DNA from: Pseudosulfitobacter koreensis
GTDB taxonomy: Bacteria; Pseudomonadota; Alphaproteobacteria; Rhodobacterales; Rhodobacteraceae
Direction: 5' to 3'
DNA: 64,000 bases
Assembly: GCF_024733015.1 (NCBI RefSeq)
Contig: NZ_JANKJG010000011.1
Location: forward strand, 62,001 to 126,000
In this document: positions 43,070-52,763 of the stretch, one piece after another
Position numbering within the stretch: the stretch's first letter is position 1
Layout: each line of letters opens with the position of its first letter
The notes under the pieces: model-generated
The model's database searches: none
Seen by the model: the letters and a program-made list of their open reading frames with translations, nothing else
Told to the model about the DNA's origin: nothing
Position numbers and translations under genes: made by a program

Positions 43070-43744
43070 ATGACATATGACCTTTATATCGGCGACCGCA
43101 CGTTTTCGAGCTGGTCCTTGCGCGGCTGGCTGATGCTCGAAAAATTCGGCCTGCCCTATCGCACCCACATGATCGGCCTCTACGGTGGCACGATGGCGCA
43201 AGACATGGCGCATCTGGCCCCGGCGCGGCTGGTCCCCGCCCTGCAACTGCCCGACGGCACCGTGGTCGGCGAAAGCATGGCCATCGCCGAAACGCTGGCA
43301 GAAAGACACCCGCAGGCGGGGCTTTGGCCCACGGACGCCGCCGCGCGGGCCACCGCACGGATGCTCTGCGCCGAGATGGCCGCAGGCTTCGGCGCGCTCA
43401 GGGGCGAATGCCCGATGCAGTTGCAGCATGTGAACGCAGGCTTCGAAGCCTCCGGGCCGACGCGCCAAGACCTGGCGCGGATCGAGGTCCTGTGGTCCCA
43501 TGCCCGCACATTTGCGACCGAGGGCCCCTGGCTCTTTGGTGCATACAGCCTTGCCGACGCGTTCTATGCCCCGGTCTGCGCGCGCATCATCGGCTATGAT
43601 CTGCCGGTCTCGGACGCCGCCCGCGCCTATTGCGCCACCACAATCGCGGACCCCGCATTCAAGACATGGCGCGCCGAGGGGTTGAAAACAGTCTACGATC
43701 CCTTCCCCTATGACATGGGCACCCCTACCACAAACTGGCCCTGA
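43070..43744 (+). CDS. Glutathione S-transferase family protein
   Basis: 224 residues. The N-terminal thioredoxin-like domain shows LYIGDRTFSSWSLRGWLMLE, with the Ser-Ser-Trp-Ser active-site region, and ARLVPALQLPDGTVVGESMAIAETL, the cis-proline and GES glutathione-binding motif. The C-terminal all-alpha domain contains GPWLFGAYSLADAFYAPV. Substrate class is not evident. The ATG at 43070 opens the domain. It may follow the cobU block but shows no functional link. After it comes one dispersed-repeat copy. Confidence 0.88.
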   Translation: MTYDLYIGDRTFSSWSLRGWLMLEKFGLPYRTHMIGLYGGTMAQDMAHLAPARLVPALQLPDGTVVGESMAIAETLAERHPQAGLWPTDAAARATARMLCAEMAAGFGALRGECPMQLQHVNAGFEASGPTRQDLARIEVLWSHARTFATEGPWLFGAYSLADAFYAPVCARIIGYDLPVSDAARAYCATTIADPAFKTWRAEGLKTVYDPFPYDMGTPTTNWP

Positions 43745-43768
43745 TCTTTCTTCTGGCCTTAAATATCC
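43745..43768 (-). repeat. Dispersed repeat, copy 6 (A-type), opposite orientation
   Basis: The plus strand reads TCTTTCTTCTGGCC, TTAAATATCC right after the GST stop. It matches the A-type copies but is inverted relative to its upstream gene, the one exception to the orientation rule. Confidence 0.5.
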
Positions 43769-43875
43769 AAATTCCGACCCTGCCGCCGCGCGGCTCCACC
43801 CGCGATCCTGCGACGTCGTTAACCAATCGTAAATGCCCACCCTCTACCGATTAACCATATCGCAAGAGGGGCATC

Positions 43876-45390
43876 ATGGTCGCACGCGCCTATACCGTGG
43901 CATTTCAGGGGGTCGAGGCCCGGCTGGTCGAAGTGCAATGCGCCCTGTCGCCGGGCCTGCCCGCATTTTCCATCGTGGGCCTGCCGGACAAGGCCGTGTC
44001 CGAGGCGCGCGACCGGGTGCGCGCGGCCTTGGGTGCGATGGCCATCGCCCTGCCGTCGCGGCGCATCACGGTCAACCTGTCGCCTGCCGACCTGCCCAAG
44101 GAAGGCTCGCATTTCGATCTGCCCATCGCACTGGCGCTGCTGGCCGCACTGGACATCATCCCCAAGGACACCGCCGAAGGGGTCGTGGCCTTGGGCGAGT
44201 TGTCCCTCGACGGCTCATTGATCCCCGTCATCGGCGCGCTGCCCGCGGCGATGGCCGCCGCCGCCGACAACCGCACCCTGCTCTGTCCAGCCGCCTCGGG
44301 TGCCGAAGCGGCCTGGGTCTCGGCCACCAAGGTGATCGCCGCGCCCGACCTTGGTGCCGCGATACGCCACTTTACCGGGCAATCGCTGATCGAACCCAGC
44401 CTGCCGGGCGAGGTCACGCCCGACGCGATCCTCAAGGACATGCGCGACGTCAAGGGACAGGAGCGCGCCAAGCGCGCGCTGGAAATCGCCGCCGCAGGCA
44501 GGCACCACCTGATCCTGGTCGGCACGCCCGGATCGGGCAAATCCATGCTGGCCGCGCGCCTGTCAGGCATCCTGCCGCCGCTGACCCCCGGCGAGGCGCT
44601 GGAAACCTCGATGATCCACTCGCTCGCCGGGCTGCTGGACGCGGGCGGCATCTCGCGCGCGCGGCCCTTTCGCGAACCGCACCACACCGCGTCGATGGCC
44701 GCGATCATCGGCGGCGGGCGCAGCGCCAAACCGGGCGAGGTGTCTCTGGCGCACAATGGCGTCTTGTTCATGGACGAGTTCCCCGAATTTCCCCGCGCGG
44801 TGCTGGAGACCCTGCGCCAGCCGATCGAAACGGGCGAGGTGATGATCGCGCGTGCCAATGCCCATGTGAAATACCCCTGCGCCTTCATGCTGGTGGCTGC
44901 CGCCAACCCCTGCAAATGCGGCTATCTGACCGACCCCGACCGCGCCTGCGGACGTGTGCCGCTCTGCGGCGAGGATTACATGGGGCGCATATCCGGCCCG
45001 CTGATGGACCGGTTCGATCTGCGGGTGGACGTGCCGCCGGTGCGCTTTACCGATCTGGATCTGCCTGCCTCGGGCGACACCTCGGCGCAGATTGCGGCAC
45101 GGGTGGCGGCGGCACGCGACATCCAGATCGCGCGGTTCGACGGACGCGCCGACATGCGCTCGAACGCCGACGCCGAAGGCGAGATCCTGAAGGCATGCGC
45201 GACACCGGATGCGGAAGGCCGCGCGCTCTTGTCGCGTGTGGCGGAACGGTTCGCGCTGTCGGCGCGCGGCTATCACCGGGTGCTGCGCGTGGCGCGGACC
45301 ATCGCCGATCTGGCCGGATCGGACGAGGTTCGCCATCCCCACATCGCCGAAGCGGTCAGCTTTCGCCTGCCGCAGCCAGGCGGGTCCTGA
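43876..45390 (+). CDS. yifB: YifB/ComM-family Mg-chelatase-like AAA+ ATPase
   Basis: 504 residues. The N-terminal ribosomal-S5/Lon-like domain is followed by a Mg-chelatase-type AAA+ core: Walker A GTPGSGKSMLAARL, Walker B VLFMDEFPEF, sensor region and a zinc site NPCKCGYLTDPDRACGR. ComM is a hexameric helicase that promotes branch migration during natural transformation. The ATG at 43876 starts the S5-like domain. It is convergent with the esterase gene, overlapping by 35 bases at the 3' ends. No competence genes adjoin it. Confidence 0.94.
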   Translation: MVARAYTVAFQGVEARLVEVQCALSPGLPAFSIVGLPDKAVSEARDRVRAALGAMAIALPSRRITVNLSPADLPKEGSHFDLPIALALLAALDIIPKDTAEGVVALGELSLDGSLIPVIGALPAAMAAAADNRTLLCPAASGAEAAWVSATKVIAAPDLGAAIRHFTGQSLIEPSLPGEVTPDAILKDMRDVKGQERAKRALEIAAAGRHHLILVGTPGSGKSMLAARLSGILPPLTPGEALETSMIHSLAGLLDAGGISRARPFREPHHTASMAAIIGGGRSAKPGEVSLAHNGVLFMDEFPEFPRAVLETLRQPIETGEVMIARANAHVKYPCAFMLVAAANPCKCGYLTDPDRACGRVPLCGEDYMGRISGPLMDRFDLRVDVPPVRFTDLDLPASGDTSAQIAARVAAARDIQIARFDGRADMRSNADAEGEILKACATPDAEGRALLSRVAERFALSARGYHRVLRVARTIADLAGSDEVRHPHIAEAVSFRLPQPGGS

Positions 45391-46270
45391 TCCAGCCCGC
45401 AAGCTGGTCCAGCGTCTGCCGCGCCTCGGGCAACGTGTTGTGAAACATTGGCCAGACATGGGGCACGTCGTGCGCGATGTGCATCTGAACCGACACGCCC
45501 TGCGCCTTCATCCGGGGCACCAGTCGACGGGTGTCGTCCAGCAGGATCTCGGTATCGCCCGCGGCGATCCAGGTGGGCGGTGCGCCTTTGAAATCGGCGA
45601 AAAGCGGGCTGGCCTGCGGATCGGTCGGAGCGGTGCCGTGCAGATAGGCCTCGGCCATTTCCGAGACGCGATTGGTCGGCAGCATGGCCTCGCACCGCGC
45701 GTTCACCTGCAGGCTGGCGCCCGAGAACGTGAGGTCGGTCAGGGGCGAGAAGGCGAAGACCCCGGCGGGCAGGTCGGCCCCGCACTGTATCAGCCGTGCC
45801 AGCAGCGCCAGAACCAGGCCGCCACCGGCACTGTCGCCGCCCATGATGATGCGCTGCGGCGAAACGCCCGAGGCGACAAGCGCGTGGTAGGCGTCTTCGG
45901 CGCGGTCAAGGGCGGCGGGATAGGGCGCTTCGGGGGCAAGCGGATAAACCGGCAGAACCGCGCGCAGGCCCGCCCGCCGGGCCAGAGCCGCGACCATCGC
46001 GGCATGGGTGCGCGGGCTGCCGAAAATATAGCCGCCGCCATGGAAATAGAGCAGTACCTGACCCGCGTCCGCGCCCTTCGGCTCGAGCCACAGCGCCTCG
46101 CCCGACCCCAGATCGCGCCAGTGCCGCGCCACATCGCGGGGGCCGTGAAAGAACAATCGCGCGCTGCTCTCGAACCTGCGCCGCATCTCGTCGTGCGACG
46201 CGGCGCGCGCCATCGCAGGCTTTTCGAACCACGTCAGCCAGTTGTTCAGAACGGACCGCTGCCAGCTCAT
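45356..46270 (-). CDS. Alpha/beta hydrolase, hormone-sensitive-lipase (HSL) type esterase
   Basis: 304 residues. The oxyanion motif is [15 protein letters not shown] and the nucleophile elbow is [14 protein letters not shown]. The acid and histidine are in [11 protein letters not shown] and [12 protein letters not shown]. It should hydrolyse short acyl esters; no signal peptide is seen. The start overlaps the gshB stop by four bases (ATGA), so it ends the rsmI-yraN-gshB unit. Its 3' end overlaps yifB by 35 bases in the opposite direction. Confidence 0.9.
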   Translation of the reverse strand: MSWQRSVLNNWLTWFEKPAMARAASHDEMRRRFESSARLFFHGPRDVARHWRDLGSGEALWLEPKGADAGQVLLYFHGGGYIFGSPRTHAAMVAALARRAGLRAVLPVYPLAPEAPYPAALDRAEDAYHALVASGVSPQRIIMGGDSAGGGLVLALLARLIQCGADLPAGVFAFSPLTDLTFSGASLQVNARCEAMLPTNRVSEMAEAYLHGTAPTDPQASPLFADFKGAPPTWIAAGDTEILLDDTRRLVPRMKAQGVSVQMHIAHDVPHVWPMFHNTLPEARQTLDQLAGWIRTRLAAAGES

Positions 46271-47202
46271 GCGCGTCTGGCCTCGATCGCCTCCCAGATC
46301 CTGGCGGCGATGTTCACGCCGTCAAAACGCTCCAGCTCCTGAATGCCGGTGGGCGAGGTCACGTTGATCTCGGTCAGGTAGTCGCCGATCACGTCGATGC
46401 CAACGAACACTTGTCCCCGCTCTTTCAACAAGGGGCCGATGGCCGCGCAGATCTCGCGGTCCCGGTCGGTCAGGCCGACCTTTTCGGGGCGTCCGCCGAC
46501 GTGCATGTTCGACCGCGTCTCTCCCTCGGCGGGCACCCGGTTGATCGCGCCTACGGCCTCGCCGTCGACGAGGATCACCCGCTTGTCACCCTTGGAGACG
46601 GCTGGCAGGAATTTCTGCACGATCAGCGGCTCGCGGCTGAACCCGGTGAAAAGCTCGTGCAGGCTGCTCAGGTTGCGGTCGTTGGCATCCAGCCGGAACA
46701 CACCCGCGCCGCCGTTGCCGTAAAGCGGTTTGAGGATGATATCGCCATGCTTGGCCTTGAACGCCTTGATGGTGCCGAGATCGCGCGCAATCGTCGTGGG
46801 CGGCGTCAGCTCGGGGAAATCCAGCACCAGCAGCTTTTCGGGAAAGTTGCGGACCCAGAACGGGTCATTCACCACGAGCGTGGTCTTCTTCAGCCGGTCC
46901 AGCAGATGGGTCGAGGTGATATAGTGCATGTCGAAGGGCGGGTCCTGACGCAGCCAGACCACGTCGAATTCGGACAGATCGACCTCGCGCATCTCGCCCA
47001 GGCGCGCATGGTCTCCCTGTACCCGCTGCACGGTAAAATCCTGCCCCCGCGCGGTGATGCGCCCCTCTTGGTAGGCCAGATGATCCGGGGTGTAGAAGAA
47101 CAGAGAATGCCCCCGCGCCTGCGCCTCCTCGGCCAGCCGAAAGCTGCTGTCTGCGTTGATATTCACGTCCCCGATCGGGTCCATCTGAAAGGCGATCTTC
47201 AT
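46267..47202 (-). CDS. gshB: Glutathione synthetase
   Basis: 311 residues, prokaryotic ATP-grasp type. Conserved pieces are [19 protein letters not shown] at the N-terminus, [27 protein letters not shown] and [15 protein letters not shown] at the C-terminus. It joins gamma-glutamylcysteine and glycine to make glutathione in the cytoplasm. It follows yraN by 60 bases and overlaps the esterase gene. Glycine supply also appears in this window through gcv, but no regulatory link is visible. Confidence 0.95.
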   Translation of the reverse strand: MKIAFQMDPIGDVNINADSSFRLAEEAQARGHSLFFYTPDHLAYQEGRITARGQDFTVQRVQGDHARLGEMREVDLSEFDVVWLRQDPPFDMHYITSTHLLDRLKKTTLVVNDPFWVRNFPEKLLVLDFPELTPPTTIARDLGTIKAFKAKHGDIILKPLYGNGGAGVFRLDANDRNLSSLHELFTGFSREPLIVQKFLPAVSKGDKRVILVDGEAVGAINRVPAEGETRSNMHVGGRPEKVGLTDRDREICAAIGPLLKERGQVFVGIDVIGDYLTEINVTSPTGIQELERFDGVNIAARIWEAIEARRA

Positions 47203-47262
47203 CGCGGCACCTCGCGTTGCTGAGCTTCCTTGATGGATCAGCGGCGCAGCGGGCGCAATGGG

Positions 47263-47751
47263 TCAGTCAAAGCCGATGGCGTTTTCCATGATCCGCGTCT
47301 CGCCATGACCATTCACCAGCGCCACGTCAAAGCGCACCTGGGTCAGGCTGCCGCGTGGCATCAGGGCAAGGTATTCCTCGGCAGAGGCATAGATGCGGCG
47401 TATCTGGCGCGCACTCAGCCGGGCGGCGGCGCGGTCGAAGGTCTTGCTGTGCTTGACCTCGACAAAGACGAGCCCCTCGCCGTCACGGGCGATCAGGTCG
47501 ATCTCCCCGCTTTTGCCGCGCCAGCGTTGCCGGACGACGGGATAGCCCCGGCGTTCGTAGTCCATGGAAATCCGTGTTTCGGCGGCGACACCCGCGTGGT
47601 AGGCCATTTCGCCGCGCGCACGGCGCAGATCCGATGCCACACGTTTTGCCGCAGGTTTTGCCACGGGTTTTGCAGCGGGGGTTTGCGCGGCGGTTTGCGC
47701 GGCGGGCGTCAGGGGAAGCGGCGGTCGAAAATCAAATGCCAGTTGTGTCAT
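47263..47751 (-). CDS. yraN: UPF0102 protein YraN (restriction-endonuclease-like fold)
   Basis: 162 residues. The conserved core begins at about residue 45 (RRARGEMAYHAGVAAETRISMDYERRG) and shows the nuclease-like motif KSGEIDLIARDGEGLVFVEVKHS with the D-ExK pattern. The first 42 residues form an Ala/Pro/Lys-rich low-complexity stretch (AAQTPAAKPVAKPAAKRVA), probably disordered and longer than in E. coli YraN. The function is unknown; a role in DNA processing is often suggested. It lies 8 bases after rsmI, the usual neighbour. Confidence 0.9.
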   Translation of the reverse strand: MTQLAFDFRPPLPLTPAAQTAAQTPAAKPVAKPAAKRVASDLRRARGEMAYHAGVAAETRISMDYERRGYPVVRQRWRGKSGEIDLIARDGEGLVFVEVKHSKTFDRAAARLSARQIRRIYASAEEYLALMPRGSLTQVRFDVALVNGHGETRIMENAIGFD

Positions 47752-47759
47752 GCCAAACC

Positions 47760-48629
47760 TCAGGGTGTGTCGTCGTCCCCTTTGGAAAGGGTCAACGCCA
47801 GTTGATAGACTTTGCGGCGGGGCGCGCCGTGGGCGGAGGATACGGCATCCACCGCATCGCGCATCGACATTTGCCCCAACGCCTCGATCAGGTCCGAGGA
47901 GACATCATCTTCCTTAATTTCCTGTGAACGGCGATCAATCAAGACCACGATTTCGCCCTTAACGGTCGCTTCCGCATAGTATTCGGCAAGTTCCGAGAGG
48001 GTTCCGCTGCGCACTTCCTCGAATTTCTTGGTCAGTTCGCGGCACACCGCCGCGCGCCGCGCGGCACCCAGCACGTCGGCGGCATCGGCCAGCATCGCCG
48101 CCAGCCGCTTGGGTGATTCGTAAAACACCAGCGTGGCCTGCACATTGCCCCAGCCCTCGAGCGCAGAGCGCCGCGCGGCCTTGGTGTTGTGCAGGAAACC
48201 GCCGAAAAGAAACGCATCCGTCGGCAATCCGCCGACCGCCAGCGCCGTCACCACCGCGCTGGGGCCGGGCGCGCAATGCACCGGCACGCCTGCTGTGCGG
48301 GCGGCGCGGATCAGCTCGAACCCCGGATCGGCGATCAGCGGCATCCCCGCCTCGGAGGCATAGGCCACCGCCTCGCCCGCGCCCGCCGCGTGCAGCAACT
48401 GGTCTACCACCTTGGCCGCACTGTGGTCATGCAGCGTGTGGATGCGCCGACCGTTCAGCGGCACGCCGTGGATGTCCATCAGCCGCCGCAGGCTGCGCGT
48501 GTCTTCGGCCGCCAGAACATCCGCCGACGCCAGCACATCCAGCGCCCGCAATGTGATGTCGCGCGCGGTGCCGATGGGCACGCCCACCAGGTGGATGCCC
48601 GCAGGCAGAGTAACCTTCTGAAAATTCAA
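47760..48629 (-). CDS. rsmI: 16S rRNA 2'-O-ribose C1402 methyltransferase
   Basis: 289 residues, tetrapyrrole-methylase fold. Conserved motifs are LVGVPIGTARDITLRALDVLASADVLAAEDTR, EAGMPLIADPGFELIRAA and VHCAPGPSAVVTALAVGGLP. It uses S-adenosylmethionine to methylate the ribose of C1402 in 16S rRNA, tuning decoding. The start is a TTG at 48629 preceded by AAGGCGGG. It heads the rsmI-yraN-gshB-esterase unit and is divergent from the LpoA-like gene. Confidence 0.94.
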   Translation of the reverse strand: MNFQKVTLPAGIHLVGVPIGTARDITLRALDVLASADVLAAEDTRSLRRLMDIHGVPLNGRRIHTLHDHSAAKVVDQLLHAAGAGEAVAYASEAGMPLIADPGFELIRAARTAGVPVHCAPGPSAVVTALAVGGLPTDAFLFGGFLHNTKAARRSALEGWGNVQATLVFYESPKRLAAMLADAADVLGAARRAAVCRELTKKFEEVRSGTLSELAEYYAEATVKGEIVVLIDRRSQEIKEDDVSSDLIEALGQMSMRDAVDAVSSAHGAPRRKVYQLALTLSKGDDDTP

Positions 48630-48717
48630 CGCTGGACCCGCCTTTCGTGACGTCTATGATCTTCGCCAAATCAAGGCGGTTTTCGGGCCGCCCAGACCTT
48701 AGGGAGTTTCCTGCACC

Positions 48718-49902
48718 ATGTTCGCGTTTTTACACCCCGCCCGCAAGGCATTGCACCTGCTGTTCTTGCCGCTCATAGCCTTCGTTCTGGCCGCGTGCGA
48801 GCCTGTGATGATGGCACCCGGCACCGCCGGTGGCCCCTCTGTCGACACGTCGAAGCCCGTGCCCGTGGCCCTATTGGTGCCGCGCGGTTCCGCCACGGCA
48901 TCCGACGAGCTGCTGGCGACCAGTCTGGAAAATGCCGCGCGTCTGGCGATGCGTGACCTTAGCGGTGTCGCCATCGACCTGCGGGTCTATGCAACGGCGG
49001 GCAATGCCGCCACCGCCGCCAGCGCCGCGACGCAGGCCGTCAATGACGGGGCCAAGATCATCATCGGGCCCGTCTATGCCGAAGCCGCCAACGCGGCAGG
49101 AGTCGCTGCCTCCGGTGCGGGCGTGAACGTGCTCGCGTTCTCGAACAACACCACCATCGCGGGCGGCAACGTCTTTGTGCTTGGGCCGACCTTTCAGACC
49201 ACCGCCGACCGGCTGGTCAGCTATGCCACCCGTCAGGGCAAATCGCGCATCGTGGTGGTCAGCGCGCAGGATGTGGCGGGGCAGCTGGGACGCTCCGCGA
49301 TCCAGAACGCCATCAGCAACACCGGCGCCACGCTTGCCGGTTCTGTTGACTATCCGCTGTCGCAGCAGGGCGTGATCGACGCGGTGCCGCGCATCAAGGC
49401 CGCTGTGGACGGATCGGGGGCCGATGCCGTGTTCATGACATCCTCCACCGCCTCGGCGCTGCCGCTGCTGGCGCAACTGCTGCCCGAGGTCGGCATTCAG
49501 CCTGCGGTCACGCAATATATCGGCCTGACCCGTTGGGACATTCCCACGCCGACGCTGTCGCTGCCCGGTCTGCAAGGCGGCTGGTTTGCCTTGCCCGATC
49601 CTGCGCGCAGTGCAGCCTTTGCCGCCAAGTACCAGGCGGCCTATGGCAGTGCGCCGCATCCGATTGCGGGCCTCGGCTTTGACGGGATCGCAGCCGTCGG
49701 CGCATTGGTCGCAAAGGGCCAGTCGAACGCGCTGACCGGTGCGGCGCTGACCCAAGGTGCGGGCTTTCAGGGCGCTTCGGGCATCTTCCGGCTGCGCAGT
49801 GACGGCACCAACGACCGCGGGCTGGCCATCGCCACGATCCGCAACAACCAGGTCGTTGTGATCGACGCCGCACCGCAAGCGTTCGGCGGCGCCGGTTTCT
49901 GA
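48718..49902 (+). CDS. Lipoprotein, penicillin-binding-protein activator (LpoA C-domain-like)
   Basis: 394 residues. The signal peptide ends in a lipobox, FVLAAC with the modified cysteine near residue 23. The mature part has a type I periplasmic-binding-protein fold: VPVALLVPRGSATASDELLATSLENAARLAMRDL, IIIGPVYAEAANAAG and ADAVFMTSSTASALPLLAQLL. This matches the C-terminal domain of LpoA, which activates PBP1a from the outer membrane, and also amino-acid-binding proteins. The divergent rsmI neighbour is the same as in E. coli (rsmI-lpoA-yraN), supporting the LpoA reading. It precedes glnD by 7 bases. Confidence 0.85.
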   Translation: MFAFLHPARKALHLLFLPLIAFVLAACEPVMMAPGTAGGPSVDTSKPVPVALLVPRGSATASDELLATSLENAARLAMRDLSGVAIDLRVYATAGNAATAASAATQAVNDGAKIIIGPVYAEAANAAGVAASGAGVNVLAFSNNTTIAGGNVFVLGPTFQTTADRLVSYATRQGKSRIVVVSAQDVAGQLGRSAIQNAISNTGATLAGSVDYPLSQQGVIDAVPRIKAAVDGSGADAVFMTSSTASALPLLAQLLPEVGIQPAVTQYIGLTRWDIPTPTLSLPGLQGGWFALPDPARSAAFAAKYQAAYGSAPHPIAGLGFDGIAAVGALVAKGQSNALTGAALTQGAGFQGASGIFRLRSDGTNDRGLAIATIRNNQVVVIDAAPQAFGGAGF

Positions 49903-49909
49903 TCCCACA

Positions 49910-52681
49910 ATGCTGAACACCCAACAGCCAGCGCCTCTGGCGGTCGACTTGATCTGTCCGCCAGAGGCGATTTTCGACGCGGCCGCCTTTTCCTCGGCGC
50001 TGATCAAGGCGCGGCAGAATGATGCAGCACCGATGGACGTGCGCAACGAGATGGTCGGATGGCTGCAACAGGCGCAAAAGCAGGGGCGTGCCGCCATCGC
50101 CGAGGCCTTTGCCGCCCGCCCCTTTGCCGCGCGCCCGACCACGGCGGCCTATACCTACCTGACCGATCAGCTGGTCGAGGCGACGATGACGCTTGCCGCG
50201 CAGGTGATCCACCCCAACGTGTCGCCCACCGCAGGCGAACGGCTGTCGCTGATCGCCGTGGGCGGGTACGGGCGCGGCGAGATGGCACCGTTTTCCGATG
50301 TCGACCTGCTGTTCCTGACCCCCTACAAGATCACCGCCTGGGCCGAGAACGTGATCGAGACCATGCTCTACATGCTGTGGGACCTGCGCCTGAAGGTCGG
50401 CCACTCGTCGCGCACCGTGAAGGATTGCATCCGGCTGGGCCGCGAGGATTTCACCATTCGCACCGCGATGCTGGAGCACCGTTTCATCGGCGGCGACCGC
50501 GAGTTGGCCAAGGTCCTGGACAAGCGCCTGTGGGACGAGCTGTTTTCCGGCACCGCGCGCGATTTCGTCGAGGCCAAGCTGCACGAGCGCGACGAGCGTC
50601 ACAAGCGGCAGGGCCAGCGCTATGTGGTGGAGCCGAACGTCAAGGAGGGCAAGGGCGGGCTGCGCGACCTGCAATCGCTGTTCTGGATTTCAAAATACAT
50701 TCACGGCGTGCACGACACCGCCGATCTGGTGCCGCTGGGTGTCTTTACCGAGGATGAATTCGCCAGTTTCGCCGCCGCCGAAAGCTTCTTGTGGGCGGTC
50801 CGGTGCCATCTGCATCTGCTGACCGGGCGCGCCACCGAGCAGCTGACATTCGACATGCAGGTGCAGGTGGCCGAGGCGATGGGCTACGAGGACAAAGCAG
50901 GCCGCCGCGCCGTCGAAGTCTTTATGCAGGCGTTTTTCCTGCACGCCACCGAAGTGGGCGACCTGACGCGGATATTCCTGACCGGGCTTGAGGCCGTGCA
51001 CCTGAAGGCCGAGCCGCTGCTGGAGCGGCTGCTGAGCCGCCGCCGCAAGACCAAGGCCGGCTATCAGGTGATCCACAACCGCATCGCGATCATCGACGAC
51101 AACGCGTTCCTTGCCGATCCGCTGAACATCCTGCGCCTGTTCGAAGAGGCGCTGCGCACGGGCATGCTGATCCATCCCGACGCGATGCGTCTGGTGAAGG
51201 CGAACCTGAGGCTGATTGACGATCACGTGCGCAATGCGCCCGAAGCGCGGCGCATCTTTCTGGACCTGCTGCTGAAACACGGCAACCCCGAACGCGCCCT
51301 GCGGCGGATGAACGAGCTGGGCGTGCTGGCCGCCTTCATCCCCGAATTCGAGCCGATCGTGGCGATGATGCAGTTCAACATGTATCATTCCTATACGGTC
51401 GATGAACACATCATCCAGACGATCATGGCGCTGAGCGAGATCGAGAACGGCGATCTGGTCGAGGATCTGCCGGTCGCCACGTCGATCCTGAAGGCGGGGG
51501 TGAACCGCAGGGTGATCTATGTGGCGCTGCTGCTGCACGACATCGGCAAGGGCCGCGAAGAGGATCATTCGATCCTGGGCGCACAGATCGCCCGCAAGGT
51601 CGGCCCGCGCCTGGGGCTGAAGCCCGACGAGGTCGACACAATCGAATGGCTGGTGCGCTATCACCTGCTGATGTCCGACATGGCGCAGAAACGCGATATC
51701 GCCGACCCGCGCACCGTGCGCGACTTTGCCAAGGCGGTGCGCACGGTCGAGCGGCTGGACCTGTTGTGCGTGCTGACCGTCTGCGACATTCGCGGCGTGG
51801 GGCCGAACACCTGGAACAACTGGAAGGCCGTGCTGATCCGCGCGCTTTACCGTCAGACACGCACGGCGCTGGAAGACGGCATGGAAGCGCTGAACCGCGA
51901 GAACCGGGGCGCCGAGGCGAAGAAGGCGCTGCGCGCCGCCCTTGCCGATTGGCCGCGCAAGGACGTTCAGGTCGAGACGGGCCGCCACTACGAGCCTTAT
52001 TGGCAGGGCCTGCACCAGACTGCGCATGTGGTTTTTGCCAACCTGCTGCGGGGTATCGGCGACAACGAGATCCGCATCGACCTGCACCCCGACGAAGACC
52101 GCGACGCGACGCGCGTCTGTTTCGTGATGCAGGACCATCCCGGCATCTTTGCCCGTCTGGCCGGTGCGCTGGCGCTGGTCGGGGCCAATGTGGTCGATGC
52201 GCGCAGCTACACGACCAAGGACGGCTACGTGACCGACGCCTTCTGGATACAGGACGCGGACGACACGCCCTATGACGCCAGCCGCCTGCCCCGCCTGCGC
52301 AAGATGATCGAGCGCACGCTGCACGGCGAAGTGGTGCCGCGCGAGGCGATGGTGGACCGCGACAAGGTCAAGAAACGCGAAAAGGTGTTCCGGGTGCCCA
52401 CGCACATCACCTTCGACAACGATGGGTCGGAAATCTACACGATCATCGAGGTCGACACCCGCGACCGCCCCGGCCTGCTGCACGATCTGGCGCGCACGCT
52501 GGCGTCGTCCAATGTCTACGTCGCCAATGCGGTCATCGCGACCTATGGCGAGCAATGCGTCGACACGTTCTATGTCAAGGACATGTTCGGGCTGAAATAC
52601 TATACCCCGAGCAAGCAAAAGACGCTGGAGAAGCGCCTGCGCGCCGCCATCGTCGAAGGGGCGCAGCGGGCCGAGGATTGA
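49910..52681 (+). CDS. glnD: [Protein-PII] uridylyltransferase / uridylyl-removing enzyme
   Basis: 923 residues, the full four-domain length. The nucleotidyltransferase domain has LIAVGGYGRGEMAPFSDVDLLFL. Next come a GlnE-type helical domain, an HD domain (LLLHDIGKGREEDHS) and two C-terminal ACT domains (HPGIFARLAGALALVGANVVDA and DRPGLLHDLARTLASSNVYV). It adds or removes UMP on PII in response to glutamine. It starts seven bases after the LpoA-like gene with no obvious Shine-Dalgarno, hinting at coupling. A repeat copy follows. murJ lies downstream past one leftward gene. Confidence 0.95.
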   Translation: MLNTQQPAPLAVDLICPPEAIFDAAAFSSALIKARQNDAAPMDVRNEMVGWLQQAQKQGRAAIAEAFAARPFAARPTTAAYTYLTDQLVEATMTLAAQVIHPNVSPTAGERLSLIAVGGYGRGEMAPFSDVDLLFLTPYKITAWAENVIETMLYMLWDLRLKVGHSSRTVKDCIRLGREDFTIRTAMLEHRFIGGDRELAKVLDKRLWDELFSGTARDFVEAKLHERDERHKRQGQRYVVEPNVKEGKGGLRDLQSLFWISKYIHGVHDTADLVPLGVFTEDEFASFAAAESFLWAVRCHLHLLTGRATEQLTFDMQVQVAEAMGYEDKAGRRAVEVFMQAFFLHATEVGDLTRIFLTGLEAVHLKAEPLLERLLSRRRKTKAGYQVIHNRIAIIDDNAFLADPLNILRLFEEALRTGMLIHPDAMRLVKANLRLIDDHVRNAPEARRIFLDLLLKHGNPERALRRMNELGVLAAFIPEFEPIVAMMQFNMYHSYTVDEHIIQTIMALSEIENGDLVEDLPVATSILKAGVNRRVIYVALLLHDIGKGREEDHSILGAQIARKVGPRLGLKPDEVDTIEWLVRYHLLMSDMAQKRDIADPRTVRDFAKAVRTVERLDLLCVLTVCDIRGVGPNTWNNWKAVLIRALYRQTRTALEDGMEALNRENRGAEAKKALRAALADWPRKDVQVETGRHYEPYWQGLHQTAHVVFANLLRGIGDNEIRIDLHPDEDRDATRVCFVMQDHPGIFARLAGALALVGANVVDARSYTTKDGYVTDAFWIQDADDTPYDASRLPRLRKMIERTLHGEVVPREAMVDRDKVKKREKVFRVPTHITFDNDGSEIYTIIEVDTRDRPGLLHDLARTLASSNVYVANAVIATYGEQCVDTFYVKDMFGLKYYTPSKQKTLEKRLRAAIVEGAQRAED

Positions 52682-52715
52682 TTTAAGGCGCGTTTGAGCG
52701 CTTTGCTGGCTGCGG

Positions 52716-52750
52716 GAGCCTCCGGCGGGAGTTTATCTGGCAAAATGAAG
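52716..52750 (+). repeat. Dispersed 3'-end repeat, copy 7 (B-type)
   Basis: Lies 34 bases after the glnD stop. It reads GAGCCTCCGGCGGGAGTTTA, then TCTGGCAAAATGAAG. The match to the copy at dut (38838-38873) is nearly complete across the whole length. Confidence 0.7.
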
Positions 52751-52763
52751 GGCGGCGGCCTGT

